Below, piece by piece: positions 24,240-31,942 of a DNA stretch of 51,605 nt. The DNA is from Clostridiales bacterium. GTDB lineage: Bacteria; Bacillota; Clostridia; Lachnospirales; Cellulosilyticaceae. The DNA is taken from positions 1 through 51,605 of the forward strand of contig DYCF01000033.1 in NCBI GenBank assembly GCA_019418225.1. Direction: 5' to 3'. Position numbers and translations under genes: made by a program. The notes beneath the pieces were generated by a model that searched no databases, had not been told where the DNA came from, and saw nothing but the letters and a program-made list of their open reading frames with translations. The first letter of the stretch is position 1. Every line of letters begins with the position of its first letter.

Positions 24240-24273
24240 AAAATATACCTAGATGACATACTAGGTATATTTT
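24240..24273 (+). terminator. Rho-independent terminator after the ribozyme
   Basis: A perfect 13-bp stem, 24240-24252 with 24261-24273, with an 8-nt loop and a T run. Leader, peptide, ribozyme and terminator therefore make one short plus-strand transcript of about 250 nt. Confidence 0.87.
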
Positions 24274-24280
24274 TGTTTTA

Positions 24281-24361
24281 TTAACTTCTAAATGATTTAT
24301 TATCCATTAACTCTATTAAAACTCTAGCATGTTTTTCTGCTAACTCTGTTACTAATATCAC
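24281..24361 (-). CDS. Possible 26-aa early peptide
   Basis: GGGGTGG stands upstream of GTG 24361. The frame reads ILVTELAEKHARVLIELMDN and ends KSFRS. It lies just downstream of the ArpU-like gene on the same strand. Codon usage looks coding, but the length gives little support. Confidence 0.3.
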   Translation of the reverse strand: MILVTELAEKHARVLIELMDNKSFRS

Positions 24362-24407
24362 ATAACCACCCCATTACACCAATTGATTTCATTTAGTTCT
24401 GCCAATA

Positions 24408-24827
24408 TCATTTAATCTTAATTAAACCTTTTTCAGTTGCCTTAAATGCTGCATACAATATAATGTCATTTCTTTTGTCGTAATAACATGACTTCTCTAT
24501 TGCCAATACTCTTAGGATCTTAGGCAAACGATACTGTTCTTTATAAGTCAAATTAAATATACCTTCATACTCTGTATTCTTAAATCTATTTATTGTTTTA
24601 CTAACAACATCTAACCATTGTTCTTTTTCAATATTCTTCTTATCCATTAATTCCATTGCACTATTTGCTGTTTTATTACTTATGGCATTTCCTCTGCTTC
24701 CTTCTACAAATCCAGTCTGTACACCATAAATAATATCTTCTGTTAAAATTTCAAGTTGCTCATGTTCTTGCTCATAATTATAAAAGTAATATTCAATCTT
24801 TCTTATAATGTCCTTTTCTAATATCAT
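24408..24827 (-). CDS. ArpU/RinA-like phage transcriptional regulator
   Basis: The product is about 139 aa from ATG 24827 behind AAGGGGGACAGGAA. The C-terminal half (RFKNTEYEGIFNLTYKEQYRLPKILRVLAIEKSCYYDKRN) and the end ILYAAFKATEKGLIKI follow the pattern of ArpU/DUF1492 late-gene activators, which resemble sigma region 4. It could activate the late promoter near 20.6-21.6 kb. Confidence 0.65.
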   Translation of the reverse strand: MILEKDIIRKIEYYFYNYEQEHEQLEILTEDIIYGVQTGFVEGSRGNAISNKTANSAMELMDKKNIEKEQWLDVVSKTINRFKNTEYEGIFNLTYKEQYRLPKILRVLAIEKSCYYDKRNDIILYAAFKATEKGLIKIK

Positions 24828-24898
24828 TTCCTGTCCCCCTTGTTTGTAAATAAGCACTTATGTGACTATAACTTTTGCATAAATGCTTTTTAACTTAT

Positions 24899-25936
24899 TT
24901 ATTTCTTACGATACTTAGCAAATATATCAGTTGCACTACTTGCCTTAATTGGTTTTGCTGGTGTTGTATGACCAGATAAGAAATCTATATCATCACTTAA
25001 CTTATTAATTCCTGTAGCTGTTAAGTTCTTTTTAATCGTCTCTTGACTTGCTACAACCTTTTCTTTCATATCCAATAATCTTGTAAAAGGTAAGCTTAAA
25101 CCAGATAGCACACATAACGTATATTCATCGTTATACCCTTGAAAAGCATCTAAGTAATTTCCAACCTCTTTCTTTAATTCGCTAATATCAATTTGTCTTG
25201 CTAATAATAATCCTATGTATTTAATAACCTGGTCTGTTTCCATTGGTGCATAGATATTATTTTTAAGTCTCTCTACTAATTTTGCTAAAGTTGATTCAGA
25301 CTTTTCAACTTTATTAATAGTTAACATGCCCCTAGTTTCAATCATTTCCATTACTTCTGCTTTATCAATATTACCTCTAACATCCTTATGATTAGGCATA
25401 TCCATCATTAATTCAAATGCCTTAATAAACTCCTGATTAATAATCATCTTATTTTTATATGCATTGTTATCTAAAACAATTGTACTGGCCATTTCAATAT
25501 CTGCTAACTCTCTAAAACATTCATATGAATTTATGTGTGTCTTTAATGGCTCATTCTCTGAAGGAATAATTGTAATCGCTCCAACCTTCTTATCCATATG
25601 TTGCACCAGTAAGTCAATTAGCATAGGAGAAGCACCTGATCCAGTACCACCACCACTGCTAAATATCACATAAATGAAATTCTCTGGTACCTTTTGATTA
25701 ATTTCATTAGCTAATTGCTCAAAATCTTCTACAACTAATTCTTTAGCTTTGTTTCTGTCCTTATTACAACCTTCACCGCCCTTAATGTGATACTTAAACT
25801 TTACTTTAGTTAAAGTATCTAAATCTTCAGTTGATGTATTAATAAATAATACATTATATCCATTTTTCTCTAGTGCACTTCCTAAATTACCTCCAGCTTG
25901 CCCTACTGCTATAAATCCTATCTTATTTTTCATCAT
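24899..25936 (-). CDS. tubZ: TubZ-like phage tubulin GTPase (type III partition)
   Basis: The 345-aa product has the tubulin/FtsZ signature GGGTGSG at residues about 95-101, the T1-type loop GQAGGN at 12-17, a T7-loop-like NIDKAE near 188-195 and a basic tail (FAKYRKK) of the type TubZ uses to bind TubR. TubZ filaments treadmill and pull plasmid DNA; relatives are on pBtoxis and phage c-st. AGGAGG precedes the ATGATG start. It overlaps tubR by 14 bp, forming a tubRZ operon. Confidence 0.9.
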   Translation of the reverse strand: MMKNKIGFIAVGQAGGNLGSALEKNGYNVLFINTSTEDLDTLTKVKFKYHIKGGEGCNKDRNKAKELVVEDFEQLANEINQKVPENFIYVIFSSGGGTGSGASPMLIDLLVQHMDKKVGAITIIPSENEPLKTHINSYECFRELADIEMASTIVLDNNAYKNKMIINQEFIKAFELMMDMPNHKDVRGNIDKAEVMEMIETRGMLTINKVEKSESTLAKLVERLKNNIYAPMETDQVIKYIGLLLARQIDISELKKEVGNYLDAFQGYNDEYTLCVLSGLSLPFTRLLDMKEKVVASQETIKKNLTATGINKLSDDIDFLSGHTTPAKPIKASSATDIFAKYRKK

Positions 25937-26174
25937 TAATTACCTCCTCTAATTTCTTAATACCTTTCTTTGTAATGAAATATGTGTGTTCACGACCTTC
26001 TTTAAGTCCATTAGCCACAAGTTCAATTTTCATAAGCTTCTGAAGTCTAATAAATAGGTTCTGTGCACCTACTTCTATTTCTTCTAAAATTTGTTTACGT
26101 GATATTGAACGAATACTTGAATACGCTCTATTTTCACTTAATACACTTAGAATCATACAGTCCAACTTATCCAT
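25923..26174 (-). CDS. tubR: TubR-like winged-helix partition adaptor
   Basis: The 83-aa product has AAAGGGTGA upstream. The winged-helix pattern is KLDCMILSVLSE, ISRKQILEEIEVGAQNLFIRLQKLMK and a wing at HTYFITKKGIKKLEEV. Size, fold and position directly before and overlapping tubZ, with phased repeats upstream, are those of TubR, which binds the tubC centromere and represses the operon. Assigned mainly by context. Confidence 0.75.
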   Translation of the reverse strand: MDKLDCMILSVLSENRAYSSIRSISRKQILEEIEVGAQNLFIRLQKLMKIELVANGLKEGREHTYFITKKGIKKLEEVINDEK

Positions 26175-26182
26175 AATTCACC

Positions 26183-26248
26183 CTTTAAATACTTTTATTA
26201 TTTTTTATGTTGTTTTATCTTCTTTTAATTTCTTTTATGATATTTTAA
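26183..26248. repeat. tubC: tubC-like centromere: phased 10-bp repeats
   Basis: TTTTAT or TTTTAA starts at 26193, 26203, 26213, 26223, 26233 and 26243, exactly every 10 bp, with a weaker copy (CTTTAA) at 26183. The block lies just upstream of tubR on its transcribed strand, where tubC sites are found. The phasing also predicts intrinsic DNA bending. It overlaps the stop codon of the upstream gene. Confidence 0.7.
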
Positions 26249-26618
26249 GTATCTCAACCAAGTCCTTGAACATAAATGACTCTTTATACTTCCCATTATC
26301 AACTACTACATAATTACTATGTAACTCAACAACCTTTTTCTTCTTAATTGACTTAACAATCTTACCTTCAATAACACGCTCTAAAGGAAACTTTAATTGA
26401 TCACCAATCTTAATATTTTCCTTTAAGTGTTTATACTTTAAATCATAGGCATCAAACTCACCTAGTATTTCACTATCTCTACGCTTTGTAGCACCAATTT
26501 GTAGAGCACGTTTACTTACTTCTTCTGTTGTTACACCTAATCTCTCAGCAGCTGCTACAGGTCCTATTTTTGTATAATATCTCATTACGAAACTATCCAT
26601 TTCATTTGTCCATACCAT
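26235..26618 (-). CDS. HTH protein with C-terminal SH3/KOW-like domain
   Basis: The 127-aa product starts behind GGGGTGAATTCAT. The first 45 residues (WTNEMDSFVMRYYTKIGPVAAAERLGVTTEEVSKRALQIGA) form a SANT/Myb-like helix-turn-helix typical of small phage regulators. Residues 68-127 (IKIGDQLKFP, VVELHSNYVVVDNGKYKESFMF) look like a small beta barrel. It lies directly upstream of tubC. It could be a third partition regulator, but it does not look like the coiled-coil TubY. Confidence 0.6.
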   Translation of the reverse strand: MVWTNEMDSFVMRYYTKIGPVAAAERLGVTTEEVSKRALQIGATKRRDSEILGEFDAYDLKYKHLKENIKIGDQLKFPLERVIEGKIVKSIKKKKVVELHSNYVVVDNGKYKESFMFKDLVEILKIS

Positions 26619-26645
26619 ATGAATTCACCCCAATTAAGATTAAAT

Positions 26646-26801
26646 TTATTTAACGCTTTTAACATCAAGTGCCTCTACAATCTTCCCATCTTTTGTTACA
26701 TAAGCTTCAACTGATGGCATATAGGAAACTTCTAACCTTTGCCCAACCTTATACCATTTATCTCTGGCTCTTACACCAACTACCTTTGCTAATGTTCTCA
26801 T
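26646..26801 (-). CDS. Small early protein, 51 aa
   Basis: The ATG at 26801 overlaps the 3' end of the secreted-protein gene and has GAGGAT upstream. The product reads VVGVRARDKWYKVGQRLEVSYM, PSVEAYVTKDGKIVEALDVKSVK, a likely small beta barrel. It resembles the 57-aa early protein at 22404 in its WYKV core, so the two may be distant relatives. Function unknown. Confidence 0.65.
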   Translation of the reverse strand: MRTLAKVVGVRARDKWYKVGQRLEVSYMPSVEAYVTKDGKIVEALDVKSVK

Positions 26802-27106
26802 TCCTCAATATCCTCATTTCCAAGAACTATTATGTTGTTATCTCTCTCCTCAACATACTTTTGTGCTGCTTCTTGTGTTATGTAATAATACTCGCCTTTA
26901 TTCATGTTATAAGCTACATACCAACCAGGCACTACACTCTCAATGTTCCACATATGCATGTCTGTGCCTAATACCGTACAATTATCAATTGTGTAACCTA
27001 CACTATAACTCTCTTTAACTTCCTCAAGTATTGGCTCACTGTTTCCAATACTTGCTTGAATGTTAATCCCCATAAATAGCACTAAAACTAATAATATCTT
27101 TTTCAT
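26798..27106 (-). CDS. Small secreted or lipoprotein-like early protein
   Basis: The product is about 102 aa from ATG 27106 with GGAGG upstream. MKKILLVLVLFMGINIQA is a clear signal peptide with possible cleavage after about residue 19. The rest is soluble and acidic, with PGWYVAYNMNKGEYYYITQEAAQKYVEER. An exported protein in the early region suggests a role at the host envelope; none is known. Confidence 0.65.
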   Translation of the reverse strand: MKKILLVLVLFMGINIQASIGNSEPILEEVKESYSVGYTIDNCTVLGTDMHMWNIESVVPGWYVAYNMNKGEYYYITQEAAQKYVEERDNNIIVLGNEDIEE

Positions 27107-27117
27107 CACAATTCCTC

Positions 27118-27345
27118 CTAAAACGGTAAAATATTTATTGATTCAATACTATCTGCATACAATATTGTCTTGCCATCTATGTAAAAGTATATTTTCTGAT
27201 TTCTTTTATCTGTTGCTTCAATAAATGTAACTTGGCAGGCACTACTTTCTAACACATCAGCTCTTAATTGAAACTCTTCAAGTTCCATGTACTTCTTCAT
27301 ATACTGTAAGATCTTAAACTCATCGACATTATTTGCTTTAATCAT
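27118..27345 (-). CDS. Small early protein, about 75 aa
   Basis: The start at 27345 (MIKANNVDEF) follows GGTGAACGCA, and an upstream in-frame start at 27357 is possible. It overlaps the HNH/NUMOD gene. The second half reads like a small beta sheet (QVTFIEATDKRNQKIYFYIDGKTILYA). No family recognised. Confidence 0.55.
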   Translation of the reverse strand: MIKANNVDEFKILQYMKKYMELEEFQLRADVLESSACQVTFIEATDKRNQKIYFYIDGKTILYADSIESINILPF

Positions 27346-28063
27346 TGCGTTCACCATATACCTTTATATATTCATCTTCATACATGTATATAAAGCCACC
27401 AACACGTTGTCCTTTTTTAATAGCTTTAGCTATTGTTAACCGATGGTAATAATTCCTTCTACTTGCTTGTGCAGCTGAATCATACTCTTCAATAACATTA
27501 CCTGAATCATCTATTTTCAAACATATTCTGCTCGATGCAAGCTGTGCCACTCTTCTAGCGTATTTAACTTTATCTACATAATATAAATTAGTAGCTCTAC
27601 AATTAAAGCTATTATAATCTCTATGCCCAAGTATTAACTGCTCACCTAATTTCTCTACTGGCTTTTCTACAAATATCTTTCCTACAAAATAGCTTGGTGC
27701 ACAACGGAAGCTCTTTTTATCAATCATAAGAGTTATCATGGGCCTAACACGCTTTCCACAAACATTATTATGTACCACAATAAATTGTCCTTTTTTATTC
27801 TTGTACCTACCGTAATTACTGACTTCATATGATGTACCAGGTATATTTACAAAACACTCATCCTCAATTTCTTCTTTAACCATAAATTCTCTTAATACCT
27901 TTACATCTACATCATCATCAACCAAATAACTATTAATATTTGCTATTTTCCTTCTTCTACTTTTATAACAGGCCAATGTCTCTTTACTCTTGCCTGTTAT
28001 GCCTTTAAGTTGCTCATAAGTTATAGGTTGTCTTTTACAGGTTATTGGATCAAATAAAAACAT
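27338..28063 (-). CDS. NUMOD4/HNH-type homing endonuclease-like protein, probably degenerate
   Basis: The product is about 241 aa from ATG 28063 behind GGGGGTGTTTGAT. An N-terminal helix-turn-helix (YEQLKGITGKSKETLACYKSRRRK) precedes a NUMOD4-like region (IPGTSYEVSNYGRYKNKKGQ), an HNH-like core (LGHRDYNSFNCRATNLYYV) and a C-terminal NUMOD1 motif (YDSAAQASRRNYYHRLTIAKAIKKG). The first histidine expected in the HNH fold is not seen (SFRCAPSYFVGKIFV), so cleavage activity is doubtful. It may now act as a DNA-binding protein. Confidence 0.7.
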   Translation of the reverse strand: MFLFDPITCKRQPITYEQLKGITGKSKETLACYKSRRRKIANINSYLVDDDVDVKVLREFMVKEEIEDECFVNIPGTSYEVSNYGRYKNKKGQFIVVHNNVCGKRVRPMITLMIDKKSFRCAPSYFVGKIFVEKPVEKLGEQLILGHRDYNSFNCRATNLYYVDKVKYARRVAQLASSRICLKIDDSGNVIEEYDSAAQASRRNYYHRLTIAKAIKKGQRVGGFIYMYEDEYIKVYGERND

Positions 28064-28111
28064 ATCAAACACCCCCACTTATCAATCCATAGGGGCAGAA
28101 GCCCCTACGCT

Positions 28112-28864
28112 TTAAGCTAGTATATTAATTTCAATACCTTCAAGTTGTTCCTCAAAGTATTTTTTAATTCTACCAATAGCATCATTTCGCCATGCGCCAC
28201 CATCTGCTTCAAAGAGTGCTGCGCTTGGGCCATCTTTCATTCTGAAAATAAACTTGCTAAGTGGTTGTTTAACCTCTTGGAATGTACGATAAGGTGCAAG
28301 TAATACTGGGTTAGGCACTTTAACAGCTTCAATGCTTGCAACACCAGTTTTAATCATAGCTGACTGGCTTACTCCATCATCACCAACTTGCTTAATGGCT
28401 TCTTCCTTCACACATCCTGTAACTTGTAAAAGCATTTTCTTGTAATCCACTTCAACATCATTGCCATCTACATTTTCTACAACTGATTGATTAACAAATC
28501 CTGATTGAAGCATGATGTTAAATGCTTCTGTATCTAAGAACTGATCAAACTTCACGTTATTTGGCAAAATTACTTGTGCATCAATATATACTTCACGTGC
28601 TCTATCACCATTTACATATGACAAAAGTAAAACTTCTTGAGGTGATACAATATGGATAACCATCTCTTTTGAATCCATATAATCTACGCCATTTTTCACA
28701 TAATCCACGATAGAAGTCAAACTATGTGTTACAATAGGTGCTACTGTTGGCTCATTAATTCTATAAAGCCTCCCTGGTGTATACTGACCACCATTATTTG
28801 CCTCAATGATTACTTGCTCTTTACCTAAACCTACTAAATATGCTGCTGTTTCTTGATTTAACAT
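28112..28864 (-). CDS. Conserved phage early protein, DUF2303/YfdQ-like
   Basis: The product is about 250 aa from ATG 28864, nine bases after GGGG. Key stretches are VKNGVDYMDSKEMVIHIVSP, REVYIDAQVILPNNVKFDQFLDTEAFNIMLQSGF and FIFRMKDGPSAALFEADGGAWRN. It is paired with the gene upstream of it (28894-29280), a pair often seen in clostridial phage early operons. The DUF2303 link is from pattern memory. Role unknown. Confidence 0.5.
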   Translation of the reverse strand: MLNQETAAYLVGLGKEQVIIEANNGGQYTPGRLYRINEPTVAPIVTHSLTSIVDYVKNGVDYMDSKEMVIHIVSPQEVLLLSYVNGDRAREVYIDAQVILPNNVKFDQFLDTEAFNIMLQSGFVNQSVVENVDGNDVEVDYKKMLLQVTGCVKEEAIKQVGDDGVSQSAMIKTGVASIEAVKVPNPVLLAPYRTFQEVKQPLSKFIFRMKDGPSAALFEADGGAWRNDAIGRIKKYFEEQLEGIEINILA

Positions 28865-28893
28865 ACTTTTCATCCCCTTGTATTTTTATTAAT

Positions 28894-29280
28894 TTATCTT
28901 AAAACCTGTAGACCAGCCTCTAACTTAGGCTGACTTTGTGAGGTTACCTCACCTGTTTCATGGTCGATTACCATTGCCTGTTGCCCTGGTATCTGCTTTC
29001 TAAACTCACTTGCAACAACTTCACCATTAATATCTTGGTCAATAAGAATAACTGATTTAACTGCCATACGTGGTGCTAATTTTGTTTTAGCTACAATACT
29101 TACGTTACTAAGTTCTCTATTTTCGTCTGTTTGAAGTGTAATATCTATAGTCACCTTACGTTTTGGTTTAAAATCCGTATTAGGATCTGTCATATTCTCA
29201 AGTACTTCTTTAAGGGCTTGGTTAACTCTTGCATGTAATGCCCCATCTGCAAATTGATCTAAACTAATGCCACTATTCAT
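28894..29280 (-). CDS. Conserved phage early protein ('replication terminator protein' family)
   Basis: The product is about 128 aa from ATG 29280 behind GGGGTGATTTC. It begins ISLDQFADGALHARVNQALKEVLENMTDPNTDFKPKRKVTIDI, a pattern widely annotated in Firmicute phages as replication terminator protein, although the function has not been shown to my knowledge. C-terminal part is beta-rich and then disordered. Confidence 0.6.
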   Translation of the reverse strand: MNSGISLDQFADGALHARVNQALKEVLENMTDPNTDFKPKRKVTIDITLQTDENRELSNVSIVAKTKLAPRMAVKSVILIDQDINGEVVASEFRKQIPGQQAMVIDHETGEVTSQSQPKLEAGLQVLR

Positions 29281-29300
29281 GAAATCACCCCATGTCATCT

Positions 29301-29564
29301 TTAGTATTGTTTTTTGATTCTTGATTTAGAAAGTTTTTTGTTATGCATAAATTTAAGTTCATGCTCTAATTGATGTAGTGTATAAATACCATCATAGAAC
29401 TTGCTATATGTAGCAATGACTACTGTTGCCGTTTCTGCCACCTGCTTAGCTGTCCATTGATACCCCTTGTACTGATAAAGCGGTGACTTTCCCTTCCTCT
29501 CAACTTTTACCCACCCACGGTTCAGTAACATACGTTCCTTTACTTCATTAATACTTATTTTCAT
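29301..29564 (-). CDS. Small basic early protein
   Basis: The product is about 87 aa from ATG 29564 behind GGGAGG. It is strongly basic, with GWVKVERKGKSPLYQYKGYQWTAKQVAETA and LEHELKFMHNKKLSKSRIKKQY. It may bind nucleic acid and lies between the DnaD-type initiator block and the replication terminator-like gene. No family recognised. Confidence 0.55.
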   Translation of the reverse strand: MKISINEVKERMLLNRGWVKVERKGKSPLYQYKGYQWTAKQVAETATVVIATYSKFYDGIYTLHQLEHELKFMHNKKLSKSRIKKQY

Positions 29565-29627
29565 AAAATTCATCCTCCCTTATAACCTCATCTGGTCATA
29601 TGATGTATTATCTTTAGTTTCACCTGT

Positions 29628-29843
29628 TTATTGTTCTGGCTGCCAATTTTGATATTGCCTATTACCCTTTAGCCGAATCTTATTAGCTGCCTCTTTCTGC
29701 TCCTTGCATGCACATTTCACAAGTCTATAATCAACTAATTGTGAACCACTTAAATCACACATAGGTACCACATTTCTCTCATCATCCTTATGTACTGCAG
29801 GGTATCCTGAATCTAAACATACAAGGCAATTATATGTTTTCAT
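29628..29843 (-). CDS. Small zinc-binding early protein
   Basis: The 71-aa product starts behind AAAGGAGGAGGT. CLVCLDSGYPAVH near the N-terminus and VKCACKEQKEAANK form a probable four-cysteine zinc site followed by a basic helix. It directly follows the initiator gene and may assist helicase loading; this is inference from position. Confidence 0.6.
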   Translation of the reverse strand: MKTYNCLVCLDSGYPAVHKDDERNVVPMCDLSGSQLVDYRLVKCACKEQKEAANKIRLKGNRQYQNWQPEQ

Positions 29844-29854
29844 TACCTCCTCCT

Positions 29855-30859
29855 TTAGGCATTATTTAATTGATTTTCTATGTACTGACGCTCAAGTCTC
29901 TCTAGTTCATCAAAATTATAATTATGTCCATGCTTATTGATGCAAGTAAATTTATCTATCTTACCAGTTGCCTTATTATCTTGCTTATTATTTTGTCTAA
30001 AACTAATAACACTGTTTGTATACTGCTCTAAGTTTAATGTGTCATGTTTAAGTAATCTTTCAAGTGTCCCCTTAGCATAATTCCATGCCTTTCCTCTTTC
30101 CACCGCATTTTGAATGACTGTACAAATCAATTCATCTGACATACCTTGTTGTTTAAATCCTAGTAATTGCTCCTTGATAACCTTAGGTACTTTCTCAACA
30201 CAAAAATTATTTTTGTAACAAGTAATAACTGGATCAGCTCTACTTGCATAACTTGCTTGCTTACTTGCTCCTTCAACTTGAGTAGGTATGTAAGTATCTA
30301 TGTTAGTAATCTCTGTAGTAATCTTTGTAGTAATCTCTGTATTTGTCTGTGGAATTTTCCATAGAGGGGTGTCTTTTTTTCCATAGGGGTGTGTGGAATT
30401 TTCGACAGGGGTCTGTGGAATTTTCGATAGATGTATTTTCTGTTCTTCAACGACTTTATCTTCTTCAAAAACACTTAATTCTTTTAGTCTATTCACATTT
30501 AATCTTATAAACATAACATTATACAAACCCTTATCTGGAATATCTCTAAACACTCTTTCAATCACACCTAATTCTTCAAGACGTACAATTGCATCTTTTA
30601 CTTGTCCTTTACTAACACCAAACAAATTAGCAAGCTGCTCATAGCTTTTCTGTAGTAAATCTGATGCATATTTATTACGCCACCCTAGATGCTGTCCTGT
30701 TTGTTCATCTCTTACTTCAACAGGTTTATACCAGTAAACAATTTCTGCAAGGATATTTACTGCAAGTAAGTAGGCTTTACCATTTTCCCTTTTAATTGTT
30801 TTAAACCATGCTGTGTGTACAATATTCCCAGTTAATGTGAAGTATTTTAAATCGTCCAT
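29855..30859 (-). CDS. Replication initiator/replisome organiser with DnaD domain
   Basis: The 334-aa product starts behind GAGGGGG. The N-terminal half has a winged helix (QLANLFGVSKGQVKDAIVRLEELGVIERVF). The central part (about 140-190) is low-complexity and holds tandem DNA repeats. The C-terminal DnaD-like domain reads QLLGFKQQGMSDELICTVIQNAVERGKAWNYAKGTLERLL. Such proteins bind the phage origin within their own gene and load the host helicase. Confidence 0.83.
   Translation of the reverse strand: MDDLKYFTLTGNIVHTAWFKTIKRENGKAYLLAVNILAEIVYWYKPVEVRDEQTGQHLGWRNKYASDLLQKSYEQLANLFGVSKGQVKDAIVRLEELGVIERVFRDIPDKGLYNVMFIRLNVNRLKELSVFEEDKVVEEQKIHLSKIPQTPVENSTHPYGKKDTPLWKIPQTNTEITTKITTEITNIDTYIPTQVEGASKQASYASRADPVITCYKNNFCVEKVPKVIKEQLLGFKQQGMSDELICTVIQNAVERGKAWNYAKGTLERLLKHDTLNLEQYTNSVISFRQNNKQDNKATGKIDKFTCINKHGHNYNFDELERLERQYIENQLNNA
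30348..30435. repeat. Four tandem 22-bp iterons: candidate phage replication origin
   Basis: Copies start at 30348, 30370, 30392 and 30414. Three share TGTGGAATTTTC and most continue C/G-A-T/C-AG-GGGT; the second copy has TGTCTTTTTTTC instead. The repeats lie in the linker of the DnaD-type initiator gene and spell PLWKIPQT and TPVENS-like repeats in the protein. Iterons inside the initiator gene are the usual origin form in siphophages. Confidence 0.72.
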
Positions 30860-30887
30860 TTCAATCCCCCTCTAGTAAGCTATATTT

Positions 30888-31142
30888 TTAACCCCATGTT
30901 CCATTTGGATAATAGTGAAACCAATCGCCACTAACCATATATACCTTTAAGTGGTCTTTGTGTTCAGTTACACGTTTTGGCACATACTTTAACTTAGCTT
31001 CTATACCACAAGCATTTATATGTTTAATATAAATTTTCTCAAACATAGCCTTAGCACATTCACTAAGTCTGCTGTAACCTGAAACTTGTTGCAAATCAAT
31101 TTCTAATGCATTAACAACACTGTTACCATTTACACGTATCAT
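30888..31142 (-). CDS. Small early protein, 84 aa
   Basis: Its start follows AAAGGAGTAATGTAG. It has a helical middle (SRLSECAKAMFEKIYIKHINACG) and an aromatic C-terminus (VYMVSGDWFHYYPNGTWG). It is the gene upstream of the initiator and on the same strand. No function recognised. Confidence 0.6.
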   Translation of the reverse strand: MIRVNGNSVVNALEIDLQQVSGYSRLSECAKAMFEKIYIKHINACGIEAKLKYVPKRVTEHKDHLKVYMVSGDWFHYYPNGTWG

Positions 31143-31163
31143 CTACATTACTCCTTTCATCTG

Positions 31164-31343
31164 TTAAGCAAACTCAAATCTAAGTGATAACGAATGTATG
31201 AAACCATTTCTTTTATTCAAAGCTTTATAAACAGTTCTTTCATTTAGCCAATTGTCATATGCTGCATCAGAAATGCTGTTGTATTCTTCAACTAATTCCC
31301 CAGTAAAATAATCTAATTGTTTAACCTTTTTACTTGTACTCAT
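31164..31343 (-). CDS. Small NUMOD1-like DNA-binding protein, 59 aa
   Basis: AAGGAG stands six to eight bases before ATG 31343. The product reads VKQLDYFTGELVEEYNSISDAAYDNWLNERTVYKALNKRNGF, close to the NUMOD1 helix-turn-helix pattern (Y-x-S-I-x-x-A-A) usually found at the end of homing endonucleases. Here it stands alone and may be a small DNA-binding regulator. Confidence 0.65.
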   Translation of the reverse strand: MSTSKKVKQLDYFTGELVEEYNSISDAAYDNWLNERTVYKALNKRNGFIHSLSLRFEFA

Positions 31344-31428
31344 ATGAAAACTCCTTAAAAAATGGTGTAAAATATAAGCCTATATCTATACACACAAAAT
31401 ATAGGTTATTAAAATTATTATGTAAAAA

Positions 31429-31797
31429 TTAAAAAATCATCTGTTGAATTTTAAAACGTAAGCAGATTGTATTAAGTGCAAGTTGCTGGTTCTGCTCATC
31501 CAAGATTGAAAACAAATCACACACATTAATATTCTTCTGTGCGCAAGTGTTATATAAATGAATACCGAGTTTAATTAGTTGTCTTCCTGAGCTACTAATT
31601 TTATTAATAAGTTTACGGTCTTTTAACATGTTTCTTTGAAAGTCATAAATGTCATACCTATGAGCATAAAGCTCTTGATTGCCTGAAATAAGATAAAATA
31701 AAGCGTTTCTTTCCATATCTGCAACTGATGTATCCGCTTCAATGATTAATGTTGAAAATCTTTCTTCATGTTGCTCGTCCAAAAATAGAATCTCCAT
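31429..31797 (-). CDS. DUF6075-like early protein
   Basis: The product is about 122 aa from ATG 31797 behind GGAGGCGG. It starts MEILFLDEQHEERFSTLI and continues NALFYLISGNQELYAHRYDIYDF, the pattern of DUF6075 found near the immunity region of many clostridial phages and elements. The C-terminal helices carry SSSGRQLIKLGIHLYN. Function unknown. Confidence 0.7.
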   Translation of the reverse strand: MEILFLDEQHEERFSTLIIEADTSVADMERNALFYLISGNQELYAHRYDIYDFQRNMLKDRKLINKISSSGRQLIKLGIHLYNTCAQKNINVCDLFSILDEQNQQLALNTICLRFKIQQMIF

Positions 31798-31864
31798 ATA
31801 TTCCGCCTCCATTTGACTAAATCATTACAAGATGCTATGATTTAGGTAGTCAGTTTTTACATAT

Positions 31865-31902
31865 GCCTTTACAAGATTGTGCTCTTGTAAGGGCTTTTCT
31901 TT
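31865..31902 (+). terminator. Hairpin with plus-strand T run
   Basis: GCCTTTACAAGA (31865-31876) pairs with TCTTGTAAGGGC (31883-31894) with one mismatch, and TTTTCTTTT follows on the plus strand. No plus-strand gene precedes it in the near region, so it may end an antisense or regulatory RNA, or act as a two-way block. Confidence 0.5.
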
Positions 31903-31942
31903 TGTGTCTCATCATGAAGTTCTTCTTATGTACGTTAAATGT

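Noticed and set aside
30345..30435. CRISPR array at the tandem repeats
   Set aside because: Repeats follow each other with no spacers, period 22 bp, inside a coding gene; iterons fit better.
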